From contig OX393579.1 in the NCBI GenBank assembly GCA_947652605.1, forward strand, positions 47,374,970 through 47,438,969: DNA of 64,000 nucleotides, written 5' to 3'. Shown in pieces: positions 24,656-38,174 of this stretch; position 1 is the stretch's first letter, and every line of letters starts with the position of its first letter. This DNA comes from Elmis aenea (lineage: Eukaryota > Arthropoda > Insecta > Coleoptera > Elmidae). Position numbers and translations under genes: made by a program. The notes beneath the pieces are model-generated. The model saw only the letters and a program-made list of their open reading frames with translations. It did no database searches and had not been told where the DNA came from.

Positions 24656-25280
24656 CAGGGTGACAATAATGGCATCTGATCTGTTTAATGAAAATATTTT
24701 CAATATGGCGACACTTCCGGAAATACCGGAAGTTGACGTCTACTTTCTTATTTCAAATACAATGGTCTATTTTTTATTGCATTTTTTGAATTAACACGTT
24801 ATTTTCGAGGGACTTTTATTAGCATTCCCTATACCTAAGTGCAGCCATTTTTGAGATTTTTGGACTTTTTTGAAAATTTTTCGCTTTTCATCGTGATGCT
24901 TAATATTATCTACCGCCGCCATTTTTGAAGCGAAAACGCTCAAATTTAGACTATGCATAGAAGAAACCTTGGAGTTTATGCTGGAATTTTTGCAATCGAT
25001 GCATTACTTACAGGGTGTCCAAAATTTAATATTATTTTAATACAACTTCAAACCACTATAACTATTTTTTTTTTTAAAATACAATAACCAATATTTTTTT
25101 TATTTTCTAATGCAACATTCAATTCTGCAGCAATCCTTATTAGCATTCCCTATACCTATCTGCAATAATTTTCGAGTTATTAAGGGTTTTTGATAAAGTT
25201 AAGAACAAATTGTAACATTTTTAAATAGCAAGCCTTGGAATTGACAACAAATGCCAATATAGATAACTGTCAAAAATTGT
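24656..25280. mobile_element. Mariner-type element fragment (relative of 50103-51704)
   Basis: It starts CAGGGTGACAATAATGGC after TA and matches the element at 50103 through GATCTGTTTAATGAAAATAT, GGCGACACTTCCGGAAATACC and TTAAATAGCAAGCCTTGGAA. Its right terminus is missing. At 25143-25160 it shows the unfilled target sequence (CATTCCCTATACCTATCTGC) that in the relative is split by a hAT element. Confidence 0.75.
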
Positions 25281-25345
25281 ATCGCGTTTGTCAGTTGTGT
25301 TCATAAAAATGGAAAATCAAGAGTATTCAAACACAGATATTTTAA

Positions 25346-25938
25346 CCCTAGAAGCCCAATCATATTTCTGAGGCTATAAAGCCCAATCATACGTCAAAAC
25401 GACGTACAATTATAAAAGAGCTCTATCTAAATAAACTTTACTGCAAATACTAGTTTTTTGTATGGTTTATGTGAAATACTTTCTATGTAAACAAAAAAAA
25501 CAGAAATTTAGAAAAAATATTGTTTATTTAAACTCTGAAATGTTCACTTTAATTAAACATACAAAAAATGGCACGAAAACTGAGATCCTTGTAATTTTTT
25601 CTTATGTACTACAAATTGTTTACAAAAATCAACTATTTATATTTTTTTATGAAAAACTAATCAACTCTTATCAAACATAAATCAGTTTAGTCAAATATGA
25701 TTCAGAAAATTCGAAAAGTGCAAAAGTTAACGAAGCCCAAACATACGTCATAACGACGTGAACATTGCGATAACAACAAAATGGCGGCACTTATCAAAGC
25801 GAGACTGCTGTCTCCTGTTAGCTCTGGGCATGTACCTAGTTGGCTCGGATGGTCACGGCGATCTAAGCAAGCATGCGAAAGAGATCGCGAATATGTGTTG
25901 GAGTGTACGTCAAAATGACGTAGATTGGGCTTCTAGGG
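25346..25938. mobile_element. TTAA-flanked piggyBac-type MITE with ACGTC palindromes
   Basis: TTAA occurs at 25342-25345 and 25939-25942. Ends CCCTAGAAGCCCAATC and GATTGGGCTTCTAGGG are perfect 16-bp inverted repeats. Palindromic ACGTC-N5-GACGT motifs occur at about 25392, 25746 and 25907. The interior is AT-rich with open frames at 25462-25680 and 25758-25961 that show no transposase features. Confidence 0.85.
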
Positions 25939-26029
25939 TTAAACTTATTTTATATGTATGAATAAGGTAACAAGATGGAAATAAAATAAGGAAAAACAAA
26001 AATACAGATAAAGGTCAAAAAAATTATAA

Positions 26030-26245
26030 ATGCTCTATGTGGCCCCCATTTTCCTGCAGAGCGCGATGAATTCTTGAATAAACTGCTTCTGTGCAAGCCT
26101 TGTAAATGTGATCGGTGTTTAACTGGCGGGATGCCGCTCTGACGCGTTCCTCCAATTCTTCCTTTGTCCGTACTGGACAGACGTATACTTCGCTTTTAAT
26201 GTAGGAAAAAATCTAGAGGGGTTAAATCGGGAGATCTTGGAGGCC
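26030..26245 (-). pseudogene. Mariner transposase C-terminal fragment
   Basis: On the minus strand from 26245: RWPPRSPDLTPLDFFL, then a shift of frame, then YIKSEVYVCPVRTKEELEER, RAASRQLNTDHIYKA, YSRIHRALQENGGH. This is the third catalytic Asp block and complete tail of the mariner/IS630 family common in insects. Nothing of the first two catalytic blocks is visible upstream. Confidence 0.85.
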
Positions 26246-28927
26246 ATCGCAGTTCAATGCTCTTATTTAAAATGTTATTATATTCAATAATATTTTTTAG
26301 ATACACGCGTTTAATTAAAGAAACTACCTGTAATAAAGTTGAAATGACTTTCATAACAAATAGAATAAGAACTAAAACATGAAATGAAATGTTATCGCTG
26401 ACTATAATCAATCCATGTCAGGTGTGGTCAGAGCGGTTTCGTATTACAGCACTCCTAGAAATTATAATATGATATTATAATTATTATATGAAACTGTATT
26501 TCATGTTAGAGATCTGTATTTTCGGAATGCTTGTTGGCTGTATAAAAAAATGACTGAAGCAAATATCCGCCATCTGATACAAAACAATCAATGCAAGAGC
26601 CATTAGGTAGATTCAATAAATTGTACTACTACCCACAGACCCACATCTTGCATAATGACTGTAAAAAAAAACTAAACAAATATTAAAGTCATATTTTTGG
26701 CAAAAACAATAATAACTTCTTATATTTTATATTAAAAGAATTTTTGAGTATAATTTTACAAAAGCATAATATGGGCCTGTTGAAAAGGTTTACTTTTTCA
26801 TGTGTATAGCAAATAGCAAACGTACTGAAGTGGCAGGAATTTTGGAACACGCTGCAGAACAAAAATCAAATTTCTATGATGATTTTGTGGCACTACTGGT
26901 GCAAAAACTTCCTGAAATACTTCAAGTTTAAATGCTGTCAAAATGACGGCATATTAAATGTGCGACTTGTTTCTAATTCATTAGCTAAACGACTTAATTA
27001 AACCAACAAAGTTTTCTGGGTCAAGACACTTTACATTTTTAATCCAGTTCCGTCACAAAGCGTTTAAAATTTAAATTCACGAGCTAAAATTAAACCGAAA
27101 CTTTTATTTTCCATAATAAATCACAACGTTGACAACTGACTGCATATAAATTTCATGTAAATTTCAGAAATTTCGTATAAATGTCTTGTACGTTAGAGTA
27201 ACAACTGTTGCCTGCGATTATGCAAGGTATGCCGTTAATCATACACAGCTTAGAACGAGCGTGTACAAAACGCATTTTACATTTATTACGTTATAATGGC
27301 TACGATTTGTATGCGGTTCCACGAAAAATATACACCAATTTAAAAGGTGAGAGCCACAATTGACTTTTAAATTATAAAAATGCGATGAAAGTTTTGCCAG
27401 AACGTACTATCATATTGTTCTGTTAACTAGATTTAGTGTGAGGGTTTTAAATAGGCCCTAGGTGCCAATTTGGAATAGCATAACCTGCTATACAAGTTCG
27501 AATTTTTGTATGAACAAAATAACGCAGAATTAAACTTTGATAACCAAAATTAGCAACAATTTTATTTGTTTATTAATACTCTTCAACACAAAATTATTAC
27601 TTGTAATTGAAACGTTAATGTACCCAACAAAGTTCAAAGTTTTAAATTACACTGTGCTGTTTATTATAACAATCCATTGCAACTTTTGATTAACGGAAAA
27701 CATTGCAACTAACAGTACTTTTAGCGTCATAAACTAATAACTATTTTAGAAATTATTATAAACAAATACTTTGCGAATGAACTGTCAACATAAAATTGTG
27801 TTCAGGTGCTATTCTCAATAAATCAAATAAATATGAAACTGTTAGAAGATTACCTCAGGAAGTAAAAACAAATATATTTTGTGCAAACAATCGAAATGTA
27901 ATTTAGTGCCGAAACATCTGAAAAGAAATTTATGGCTCACACAGACCCTATATCAAAAGTTCATAAACACACTGCGAGAAAAAATAGATAACAAAAGTTA
28001 TCTAAGTTTCGATATAACATAAAAATAATGCTTTGGAATTTCTATAGAGATGTGTTATTTTATGGAGTAGGTAGTTAATTTGATAACCATGAATTGCCTA
28101 CTATAACAAACACGTTTTAAAAAGTAGATATTTACAAGAATATACAAAGAATACTATAATGCGGCGCACATATTTTTTAATTTTCTGTATCAGGATAACT
28201 TAGGCAATTGTTGTTTTATTTTAAAATTATGTACCTTGAAGGCTGTAAAATTGCGGATGCGAGATGACTATCTGTTAATTTGTATCTTATTACGAACGAG
28301 TTCGCAGATGCCAGATAAGTTTTGTTGCAGCCTTAAAATATACTTTCGTCTTGTGTTTGCGCCTCGCTAGTATCTCGTCAAAAGAATACAGCTCTCTTAT
28401 TTTTATAACTTTGCGTGAGAGGAGGAAGTTTGGAGAACTTTAATAAGGTTGCCGGTGAAGTGAATAATTTACATACAGAAATTTAAAGTTCATGTAACCA
28501 ACATGTAAATGTTTAATATTTCAAAGCGCGTTAAAAAAAAAAGTGAATACAAACTTAAACAAATACACAGTTACAATCTCCTTTAAATGAATCTTAAAAC
28601 TTTTATGGACTTAATCTGATGTTTCGCTTAAAAAAGCAACGCTTAAGAAGTGTTTGGCTTTTGTGTTTTATATAAAATGTAAGTTTATGTGTTGCATAAA
28701 AATCCTTATATTTGATGAAATGCATTTTTATTTGTATTTCTAAAAGCATGACAGTACCATTTAGCAGCACATTTTTTAAAGTGTACATTAAATGTATGTG
28801 GAATGATGTGATTTACAACCTTTTAAATTTATTGTAACATAATTTAACGACATACCCAAAATTATTTGCGAAACTTTAAATCTTATTACACATCTATACT
28901 TTATAAATACCTAAAAATATGGGTCTA
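26246..28927. other. No recognised gene
   Basis: AT-rich sequence. The open frame at 28603-28788 is short and featureless. I found no transposon ends here. Confidence 0.4.
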
Positions 28928-29636
28928 GGAACATTCTTCGCCCACAATTCATCGCCCACAATTCTTCGCCTCCACTATTCTTCGCCTACATTTATTCGCT
29001 TACACAATTTTTCGCCGCTACAATTCTTCGCCGCCACAATTCTTCGCCGCCACAATTCTTCGCCGCCACAATTCTTCGCCGCCACAATTCTTCGCCGCCA
29101 CATTTCTTCGCCGCCACAATTCTTCACCGCCACAATTTTTCGCCGCACACAAGCATATCACAAATTTGATTTGTAAATGTGATTCTTTTTATTTATAACA
29201 TAATTTTTACAGATTATTTTACATTAGCCTAAAGTTGTTTCTTGTATATTAATACTTCTTCTTTTAATATTGTTTAAACATTTCTATGTTGTGATTTTTA
29301 ATCTTGTTTATGTTATTATAGTACGAATAAAAATTAAACTAACCTAACCTAACCTGACTTGACCTAATGTAAAATAATCTGTAAAAATTACGTTATAAAT
29401 AAAAACAATCACATTTACAAACTAAATTTGTGATATGCTTTTGTGCGGCGAAAAATTGTGGCGGCGAAGAATTGTAGGCGAAGAATTGTGGGCGAAGAAT
29501 TGTGGGCGAAGAATTGTCGTCGACAGAATTGTGGGCGAAGAATTGTGGGCGAAAAATTGTGGGCGAAGAATTGTGGGCGAAGAATAAATTGTGGGCGAAG
29601 AATTGTGGGCGAAGAATTGTGGGTAAAGAATGTTCC
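28928..29636. mobile_element. Foldback element with tandem GCC-rich 15-bp arms
   Basis: GGAACATTCTTCGCCCACAA at 28928 is mirrored by GTGGGTAAAGAATGTTCC ending at 29636. The left arm is an array of about thirteen units of the form ATTCTTCGCCGCCACA (15-16 bp, with CCTACA and CCCACA variants), the right arm a shorter inverted array with GTGGGCGAAGAATT units. The inner arms (TATCACAAATTTGATTTG, TTTATAACATAATTTTTACAG) also pair with 29367-29450. The loop includes CTAACCTAACCTAACCT. No transposase. The open frames on both strands are by-products of the repeat. Confidence 0.85.
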
Positions 29637-29719
29637 GGACGCGTAAAAATATATCACAACATGGTGCTGTTAATCTAAAATGTCCAATGTTGGATTAATA
29701 AGAGAATAATAATCTAACC

Positions 29720-30411
29720 AGGGAAGGTCACGATATGTTGTCTGTAGAATTTGATTAAGGCTGTATTTATTGCATCAAGGACATCAAAACTAAATGTTTT
29801 TCAAAGTTATACTTGTCACTGGCGATTTCCTTCGGTAGAATAGGGAAAAAACTGAAAATTTGAATATTAAAGGTAATTTTTGCGATCGCGTTGGCCATGA
29901 AACCGTCAGAGACAAAATCTAAATTTTTCTATTTACCAATGGGCGTATCCTTTGCAAGTAAAATTGTTTTGTGAGTAAAATGGGGCAAAGTTTTTGAAAA
30001 AATCTTGAACGGTTCCAGAGAAAAACGCGAAAAACGAGAGCGTTGTAAAAACGGTTTTCCCTATGTTAAACGCCTATGCAAGTCGCATAGGTACCACAAC
30101 TTCTCAAATCATAGCGCTTATCCAGGGGTTTCGTTTTTGACGTTTTTCTCCGGAACCGTTCAAGATTTTTTAAAAAACTTTCGACCATTTTATTTGCAAA
30201 GGAAGCGCGCATTGGTAAATAAAAAAATTTAGATTTTGTCCCAGACGGTTTCATGGCCAACGCGATCGCAAAAATTACCTTTTTTTTACCAATTTTTCAG
30301 TTTTTCCCCAGTGGCACGTATAACTCTGGAAAACATTTAGTTTTGATGTTCTTGATGCAATAAACACAGCCTTAATCAAATTGTAGCCACAACGTATCGT
30401 GACTCTCCCTT
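29720..30411. mobile_element. Palindromic foldback element, family 1, copy B
   Basis: Starts AGGGAAGGTCACGATATG and ends with the mirror ATCGTGACTCTCCCT. It carries the inverted core phrases GCGATCGCGTTGGCCATGAA (29882) and its mirror (30252), and TTCCAGAGAAAAACG / CGTTTTTCTCCGGAA. The left arm contains a short local duplication (GTAAAATTGTTTTGTGAGTAAAATG). The open frames at 30005-30260 are arm sequence, not genes. Confidence 0.8.
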
Positions 30412-31828
30412 GTAAGAATAATACACTTTGAATACAATAGCATGCGCTTTCTTTTAGCTCTGCCGGCCGAGCCAAGCGCTCTTGGGGGTTTATTATGGGG
30501 TCCAATTCCGCCCGACATCTCCAATAAGTAAATACCGACATGGACTTAGCTTGACGCGTTTGAAAATAATTTAGCAAAAGTACAGCTGTGGCAATACTAA
30601 TTATGTTTTCTTTAAATGAAAGGAGTCGGAGTCGGTTTCAAAAAATACAGACTCATTGTCAGGAGTCGAAAGTCAGTTATTTTTCTGCCAACTTCCCATC
30701 CCAGTACGCACTTGACCACCAATACATGTCAATTAAATGGCATAGTTTGGGGTTAGTTTTGGCGTCATTATAGTCTTGCCAACCTTAACTTTGAAATTAA
30801 CAAATCATAAACTTCCGTTGTGTAATTAGAGGAATCACTGAAATACTTCAAGTATTATCAAATATTACGGTTTATATTTATTTTCTCAACTAATTTCAAT
30901 ACAAACAACAAACAACTTCTGTGATATCTATTACGAACCACTCAGCTTTAGTTTTATTGCTACAACTTGAATGTTATTTAATTCCACATTAGTTGTTGAA
31001 ATAATAAAGTAAATTCTTGATTTAAAGGCACAAATTGCGGCTTTAACTTGTTACTTCAGTCGAATCCGATAGCTTAATAATAAAGTAAAGCATGGCAAAA
31101 CTTTGAAGCTACCTTCAGCTTTAATTTGCTGAACTCGTGTATTTTCAAACAAACGTTTACAAAATTAGTAATTCAAGTACATGAAAACATAAATGTGAAA
31201 GGGCATTATTACAGCTCGAGTCCCGAGTTATTCTGCCTTTATTAAAATGCTATGTCTCTAGTAAGTATTTTCTACTTAAATCCATTTGGCTCGTGTTTAA
31301 AATAAAACTCTCGAGCTGAATAACGAAGCTTAAGAAACATACGTATGAAGCAAGCCACCGTATCAAGGAGAGAAAGCGAGATTCGCAAACTCTTGTTCCG
31401 GTGCTGTGAAATGGAATCTTCTAATTCGCGTACTAATTTTACAGAGCTTCCGTGTGCTTTGTGCTACGCTGTATACACTGAAACGAGCTTTGTCTCGCAG
31501 GTACCTGAAATAGCTTAATCAAATTTTTGGTAAAATACCGGGACGTGATAAAACAAAGGGCGAATATCACTAATTAAGCAAATGGTACCGAAATAGTTCA
31601 CTAAAAAGCGTATCATGAATACCGGATGTATCAAAGATTATTATATGTATACGTAGATTTCTGACGTCAAAGGAATGAACGGTTTATATTATACAATCCA
31701 GGGTGCTATGGAAATACAAATTGTGAAAGGAATGTCGCTAAACAGTGTATTTCAAAGTTGGGGTTTCATTTTAAGAATACCGCGTGAGCGAATAATACAA
31801 CAATTTTTGTAATGCTTTGATAATTTAA
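30412..31828. other. No recognised gene
   Basis: A minus-strand frame at 30275-30577 and a plus-strand frame at 30588-30773 show no domain I recognise. Otherwise AT-rich sequence. Confidence 0.35.
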
Positions 31829-32491
31829 GGCGGATCCACATCAATAAAAATGTGCGTCGTATTTGACACAAATTTGCTAGTGTTCGTCGAAATTTTTGTT
31901 GGTGTGGACTGTGCGCCGCATACAAATGCACACAAATAATTTCGTGACGAACAACGCACGCTATCCATCGTGCTGTCGGTTTTTAGCCAACTTCAAAGAT
32001 ATTTGCGTCGCACAGTAGTGTCAATGTGGACTTGATTCTGAGTGCATCTGCAGTTTTGTTTCATTTTACTACGTAAATACCTATATTTGGGTGATTGATC
32101 ATGTCTCATTTTTTAATGTGCCTACCTGTTCCTGCTCCGATAGTTTTTTCCCTTTTGTCTTCTCCCTTCTAAAAGACCCCAACAAGCTTGACTTTTTTTT
32201 TTTCTTTTTCAACTCCAATACTACATGGTACATGCTTTAGCTTTTGTTTCTGGAAAGCCTAGTTGCTCGAATAACAATTGCTCGAAAAAAAATTGCTCGA
32301 AATAATGAAATAAGTAACTTAAAAAAAAAAAATTATATAAATACAAACCTGCACACGTGGATTCGGCCATACAACACATAAGATAAATATTTACGTGGTA
32401 AAATACTTAACCAGAGTTAAATTTGTGCCGCAAATATTTTTGCTGAATTTCAAAATACATCAACATAAATTTTTATTGATGTGGATCCGGC
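31829..32491. mobile_element. 663-bp MITE with TTTAA flanks
   Basis: GGCGGATCCACATCAATAAA at 31829 is mirrored by TTTATTGATGTGGATCCGGC ending at 32491, with one or two mismatches. TTTAA flanks both sides (31824-31828 and 32492-32496), possibly TTAA-type target use. A second pair, GACAGCACGATGG-like and GTGTGGACTG segments, lies inside. A short triplicated phrase, ATTGCTCGAA, occurs at 32278-32302. No coding capacity. Confidence 0.75.
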
Positions 32492-32496
32492 TTTAA

Positions 32497-34515
32497 GTGA
32501 GTATTTTTGCGTACAAATGAATAAATAAAAATCGTTTTTACTTTAAATATCGGCTTTCAAAATTTATGGCCAGTTTAAAAAATCTAATTTCTTAATTAGT
32601 TGCAATCTTGTTTATACAGGGTGGTCCGCTTTTTTGTAGCAGGACTTTAACAGTCGATACAAGAACTTATTTTAAAGCGAATATTCCATATCAACATTGG
32701 CTCAAAAACGCTTCATTTTAAAGATATAGGGTGTTGAAATTTTCGAAAAAATATCGATAATTTTGAGCAGTTTCTTAACCAGTAGGTAGATAATATATTT
32801 AAACAAAATTTGGTGTACAGCACCACCTTTCAGGTTACCACATTCGGTGAGAATATCAAGCCCCACAAGCAAGCAGTGGCGGAGTTGTAAGGATTTCAAT
32901 AATTGTTATAAAAAACTAGTACGGTTCTGTTTAAAATCAAACTTGAAACTGTTTTTGAGTAGAGTTTTTTATTCTAAACAAAAGTGTCTCTTAATTTTTC
33001 TTCGTATCTGCCACCGTTTGGCGCGAAATTTGCAACCGCTATGTTCGCATAGGGAATGTATGCATCTTGGAGAGTAGGAAGTCAAAATTCAAAAAGTGTT
33101 AAATCGGTGCCATTTTATCTTTATTTCTTCTTGATTCAGCATTATCAAAATGGAGGCATTGAGAAATTGCAGTGAACCTGTTTCTTTTGTTGAATAAAAT
33201 CTTTAACATTCTACAAATTTGTAATGATATTTTTAATCTCCTGCTAACATCAGCAGACCAATAAAGCAAAACGACGTTCTAAACTAAATGCACCAAGCAC
33301 CAGGCCTTGTATCAGGGGCGACCGGTGGCCCCAGTGGTATTGTGTGTAACTTATTAAAATGCTACAAAAATCGTAATGTACCAAAACACAAAATGTACGG
33401 TTTTGTGTAGTCATTTTTGTTTTTAATTTTAAAAAGGAGCATATCAATAATATACAGCTCCATAGAGCTTTTCGGATCTCCAGGGAGGTCATGAGGATTA
33501 AAAAAAAAATTATTCAACTGTTTTATTTACATGTGCGTGCTTTTGTTCAATGCGCATTGAGTTTACAAATTTCTCTTTAGATTCTGATTAAGTTTTGTAT
33601 TCATTTTTTTGTCCGTATTTCCACGGTCGTATTTTTACAAGAATGTACGTTTTATTTGACTACTGGAACATAACGAAGATACTGGACGAGAAACAACATT
33701 GATAATTCGCTCGTAAACAGTAAATGACCAAAAGATGGCTTAAGTTTCTCAATAAAAGAACGAAACTGTTACGTCAGCGACCTGAAAACTGCAGTTTGTT
33801 GTCTTGTTCGTATACCTTAAATTCATTTACGGTTGGCGACTTGGATCCACTGTTTCATATCAACGAAAATACGTAACCTACCTTGACTTTGATCATGTGG
33901 TTGGTTTTGGATTCGCATTGATCGTAAAAAAAAGTTGTAAAATACAGTCACTTACAATTTTATTATTTCATATTACTATGGTAATAAAAATGTTTGGCTT
34001 CTACAAATAGAGTAAAATTTTTATGTACTTACTTTACTGCATACAGAGCATTTTGTTTTATTACATTATATTCCTAAAAGTAAAAATATGTTACATTTTA
34101 GAGATATATTTCTTTGAGTTTCTCCGTGAGTAAAATGTGCATAACGGAAAATCAGGCTCTAAAGTTAATGTAGCTGTAGCGGTTGAAGTTCAAAATGGTT
34201 AGATTGCGGAATAAAAAAATACAGACTAATGTTAACGTTGGCAATCTATTGTCCTAACCCTTATGTCAATAACAAGGGACCTGGGTACTCACCCAAGCAC
34301 TTTTGGTGACACTTTTTAATGTTTAGGTTTTTTTAAACCTCCCAGATCGTTGCGGTTTTACGTTTTTTAAAGCGAAATATGGTCTTAAATCATGGAACAC
34401 GCAAATTTATTTACATCAAAGTTCACGTAGTCATTCTCAATAACCGGGTACCTACCCGGATTCCCCCTGTAGAAAAATGAGATGTATAAGCAATTATCGA
34501 TTAAACGCACTAATA
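32497..34515. other. No recognised gene; one CAGGGTG terminus
   Basis: A TA-flanked CAGGGTGGTCCGC terminus starts at 32617 without a visible partner. Near 34285 and 34446 lie two palindromic phrases, CTGGGTACTCACCCA and CCGGGTACCTACCCGG, that could be subterminal motifs of another small element, but its ends are unclear. The open frames at 32702-33492 show no domain. Confidence 0.4.
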
Positions 34516-34768
34516 CAGTGGTTTTTAACCTATTTGTACCTCCGCCTCCCATTTTCATACAAAAGTTTTGCGGCCCCTCACTTTTCGTAACAATTTAATT
34601 TCATAAATACTGTCCTGATATAATATTAATTTAATGGGCTAAAAACAATATACCATATTCTGTATAAATAAAGTTCTTTTTGTTTGTTTGTAATCAAAAT
34701 TGATATTTTGGTAACAGCTGCGCGTCCCCCTTGCTATAGTTTCGCGCCCCACAGGTTGGAAACTACTG
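34516..34768. mobile_element. hAT-type MITE, copy 1
   Basis: CAGTGGTTTTTAACC at 34516 and GGTTGGAAACTACTG ending at 34768 are inverted ends of hAT type. The flanks CACTAATA and CATTAATA form an 8-bp target duplication with one mismatch. It matches the MITE at 42049-42324 through GTACCTCCGCC.., TTTCATAAATACTGTCCTGAT and ACAGCTGCGCG phrases. No coding capacity. Confidence 0.85.
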
Positions 34769-35866
34769 CATTAATATATAATTACAGGTATAAATAAATG
34801 AATAAAAACTAATTTATATATGAGGAAATACAATAATATTTATTTATTTAGGCACATTCCATACATTTTGTAATTGTTATGGCATGCTCTTGCAAAGAAG
34901 TAATTCGCATGCCATGCCAGATTTTTTAGTTTTTCTGCACTTATTTATTGCTGCTCTATAGCACAAGCTACATGAACCAGTAATAATCATGACTTATAGG
35001 TCTGAAATTTATTTTATAAATTACTGATTTGGAGGTTCTGTTAAACTGTGTAAAAATCTTCTACATCTAATTTTACAGAAAATTGTTCTTTTACGATTGG
35101 TTAAAAATGAAAGTAATTTGTAATATACCAAATGTTTGACAGATGTTTAAAATATAACGAAGATTGGCAAATGTTAACAATAGGGTGGTTGTTTTGAACT
35201 TATTTAAGTATTTATATCTTTTATTACTTCATTCAAAAGTAATTAAAATGATTCGTATGTTTGTTACAGGTTTTAGAATTTGAAATTTAAAACTGAATTT
35301 TTTGACCAATCTGTCATTCTATTTTCAAAAATGTAAAAAACTTATAGCATACGTTTATTATAAAAATTCTGAAGGTCAATGAACAACGTTATGAAATTTG
35401 GTTATTGACTGCTCTTACAGAAAGACCGTTTGTATAAAACAATTTTTTACGACTTACCATAAGCTCGGAACAATTCTTTAAAAAAAATTCATTTTAAAAA
35501 ATGTGAGTGTTGAGAAGCTAGGTAATTTTATTTAAAATAATTTTATCATGTGAAAGTAACCAGTCACTTATAAATGAAGAAACAAGAATAAAGAAGAGAA
35601 AGAGAACTATAGAAATTATCCTTAAACTATTCATAAATAGCACCTATTTTCGTGGTTATAAAGCGCTTAAGTAAGATAAGATAAGTTTTAAATTATATAA
35701 TATGTAGTGTGTTCTTGAAATACTAAGTAGGTATAAGATTTTTTTTATCCCTTTTTATTGCGTCCTCCTTCCAATGCTCCTGTCCTGCCAAAATACTCTA
35801 TTTGTTTTAATTTCTAAACTGTCCTTTTGGATTGACTGTATTATTTCAAAAAAGTATATTTATTTA
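34769..35866. other. No recognised gene
   Basis: AT-rich, no supported structure. Confidence 0.4.
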
Positions 35867-36650
35867 AGCACTTTTTTTGCTAATGTAAATTTAAAAATTT
35901 ATTGATATTCGGAACACTAGTAATAAGGTCCACTAATAACCCATCATATGTGTGGCTGCCGTCATTTTCAGTATGTATTTTATGTAATTGCTTTTTGTTG
36001 TTTTAATAAGCAGCATTGCGTTTGATTTTCAACTTTCTTCGCGCTCTCCATTAGATATTTTGCCCCTACCCAGGGGGGTGGGGGCTCTACAGTTTAAGAA
36101 TCATTGCTTTATGTATTTCGTCTCCTTAGACTTTTTTCTATCAATTGCTATAGTATAAAACGATTATCTACACAAGGTTTGTCTAAAACAAATCCATTAA
36201 GGTTTTGAAATATTTTGTCGCCTACATTAATTTCTTCTTGGTTTGTTTTGTATTATCTAAATTTAAAATAAGTTATATTTAGTTATGCATTGCTCCGTTA
36301 AAGTCGTGCAGCATTTTTGTGATTTAAGGACAACGCGAATATTTTAATAAAAATGTCTTTTAACAGTATGATAAAAATGACTTTAGAGTTATAGACCGAC
36401 AAACGTGAAGGCAATGAAAATGTGACAAACGAAAAATTGGGCGATTTTATAAAATCGCTTTCAAGGAGTCGATTCATTTTCGCGTTAAATTAGCCGTCGT
36501 TCCTTCTTGCTACGACTGCTTTTTTTATTGATATAGATGGCATTGTGTAGGTGTTGAAATAGTTTCCATAGACAGTAATAAATTAATCATACTTTTCTCA
36601 ATATGTATTTTGGTGCAAAATTATTTTACTTTTTTAACTAATACATTCTA

Positions 36651-37367
36651 ACAAGGGAAGGTCACGATACGTTGTCGCTAGAATTTGATTCCGGCTGTGT
36701 TTATTACATCAAGGGCATCAAAACTAAATGTTTTCCAGAGTTATACGTGCCACTGGCCATTAACTTCGGAAAAATAGGGGAAAAACTGAAAAATTGGTAC
36801 AAAAAGGTCATTTTTGCGATCGCGTTGGCCATGAAACCGTCAGAGATAAAATCGAAATTTTTCTATTTACCAATAGGCGCATCCTTTGCAAGTAAAATAG
36901 TGCAAAGTTTTTGAAAAAATCTTGAACGGTTCCGGAGAAAAACGTCAAAAACGAAACCCCTGTATAAGCGCTATGTATTGAGTAGTTGTCGCATATCTGT
37001 ATTACTATATCTATGCGACTTGCATAGGCGTTTAACATAGGGAAAACCGTTTTTACAAAGGCCTCGTTTTTTTCGTTTTTCTTCGGAACCGTTTAAGATT
37101 TTTTCAAAAACTTTGCACCATTTTACTTGGAAAGGATGCGCGCATTGGTAAATAGAAGAATTTCGATTTTGTCTTTGACGGTTTCATGGCCAACGCGATC
37201 GCAAATATTACTTTTATTAATCAGCTGTTCAGTTTTTCCCCTATTTTTCCGAAGTTAATGGCCAGTGGCACGTATAACTCTGGAAAACATTTAGTTTTGA
37301 TGCCCTTGATGCAATAAACACAGCCGGAATCAAATTTTAGCGACAACGTATCGTGACCTTCCCTTGT
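36651..37367. mobile_element. Palindromic foldback element, family 1, copy C
   Basis: Starts ACAAGGGAAGGTCACGATAC and ends with the mirror GTATCGTGACCTTCCCTTGT: 20-bp perfect termini. The arms are about 330 bp with a centre near 37000 (GTATAAGCGCTATG..). The open frames at 36672-36914 (plus) and 36808-37038 (minus) are palindrome sequence read through, not genes. Confidence 0.85.
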
Positions 37368-38174
37368 AAGTACATTTTTTAGCACCTTTTTTGCTAATGT
37401 AAACTTAAAAATTCGTTGATATCCAGAACACTAGTAATAAAGCCCACTAAAAACCCATCATATGTGTGACTGCTGTCATTTTCAGTGTGTATTTTATGTA
37501 ATTGCTTTTTGTTGTTTTAATGAGCAGCTTTGCGTTTGATTTTCAATTTTCTTCGCGCTCTCCATTAAATATTTTGCCCTCTACCCTAGGGGGGGGGGGG
37601 TGCTCCACAGTTTAAGAATCACTTCTTTGTATTTCGTCTCCTTTAACTTTTTTTTCCATCAATTGCTATAGTATAGAAACGATTATCTACGCCAGGTTTG
37701 TCTAGTCTAAAACAAATCCATTTTGATCTTGACCTATTTTGTCGCCTATATTTCTTTCTGTTTGTTTTGTGATATCTAAATTTAAAATTAGTTATATTTT
37801 GTGTATAAAAACATTGCTCTGTTAAATTCGAGCAGAAATTTTGCGATTTAAGGACAACGCGAATATTTTAATAAAAATGTCTTTTAACAGTATGATAAAA
37901 ATTACTTTAGAGTTATAGACCGACAAACGTGAAGGCAATGAAAATGCGACAAACGAAAAATTGGGCGATTTTATAAAATCGCTTTCAAGGAGTCGATTCA
38001 TTTTCGCGTTAAATTAGCCGTCGTTCCTTCTTGCTACGACTGCTTTTTTATTGATATAGATGGCATCGTGTTGGTGTTAAAATAGTTTCCATAAGACAGT
38101 AATAAATTAATCATACTTTTCTCAATATGTATTTTGGTGCAAAATTATTTTACTTTTTTAACTAATACATTCTA

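Noticed and set aside
28928..29160. Regular short repeats resembling a CRISPR array
   Set aside because: Units of 15-16 bp are contiguous without spacers, are mirrored at the other end, and the DNA is eukaryotic.
29341..29370. CCTAA repeats resembling insect telomere sequence
   Set aside because: Only about three units and inside the loop of a foldback element.
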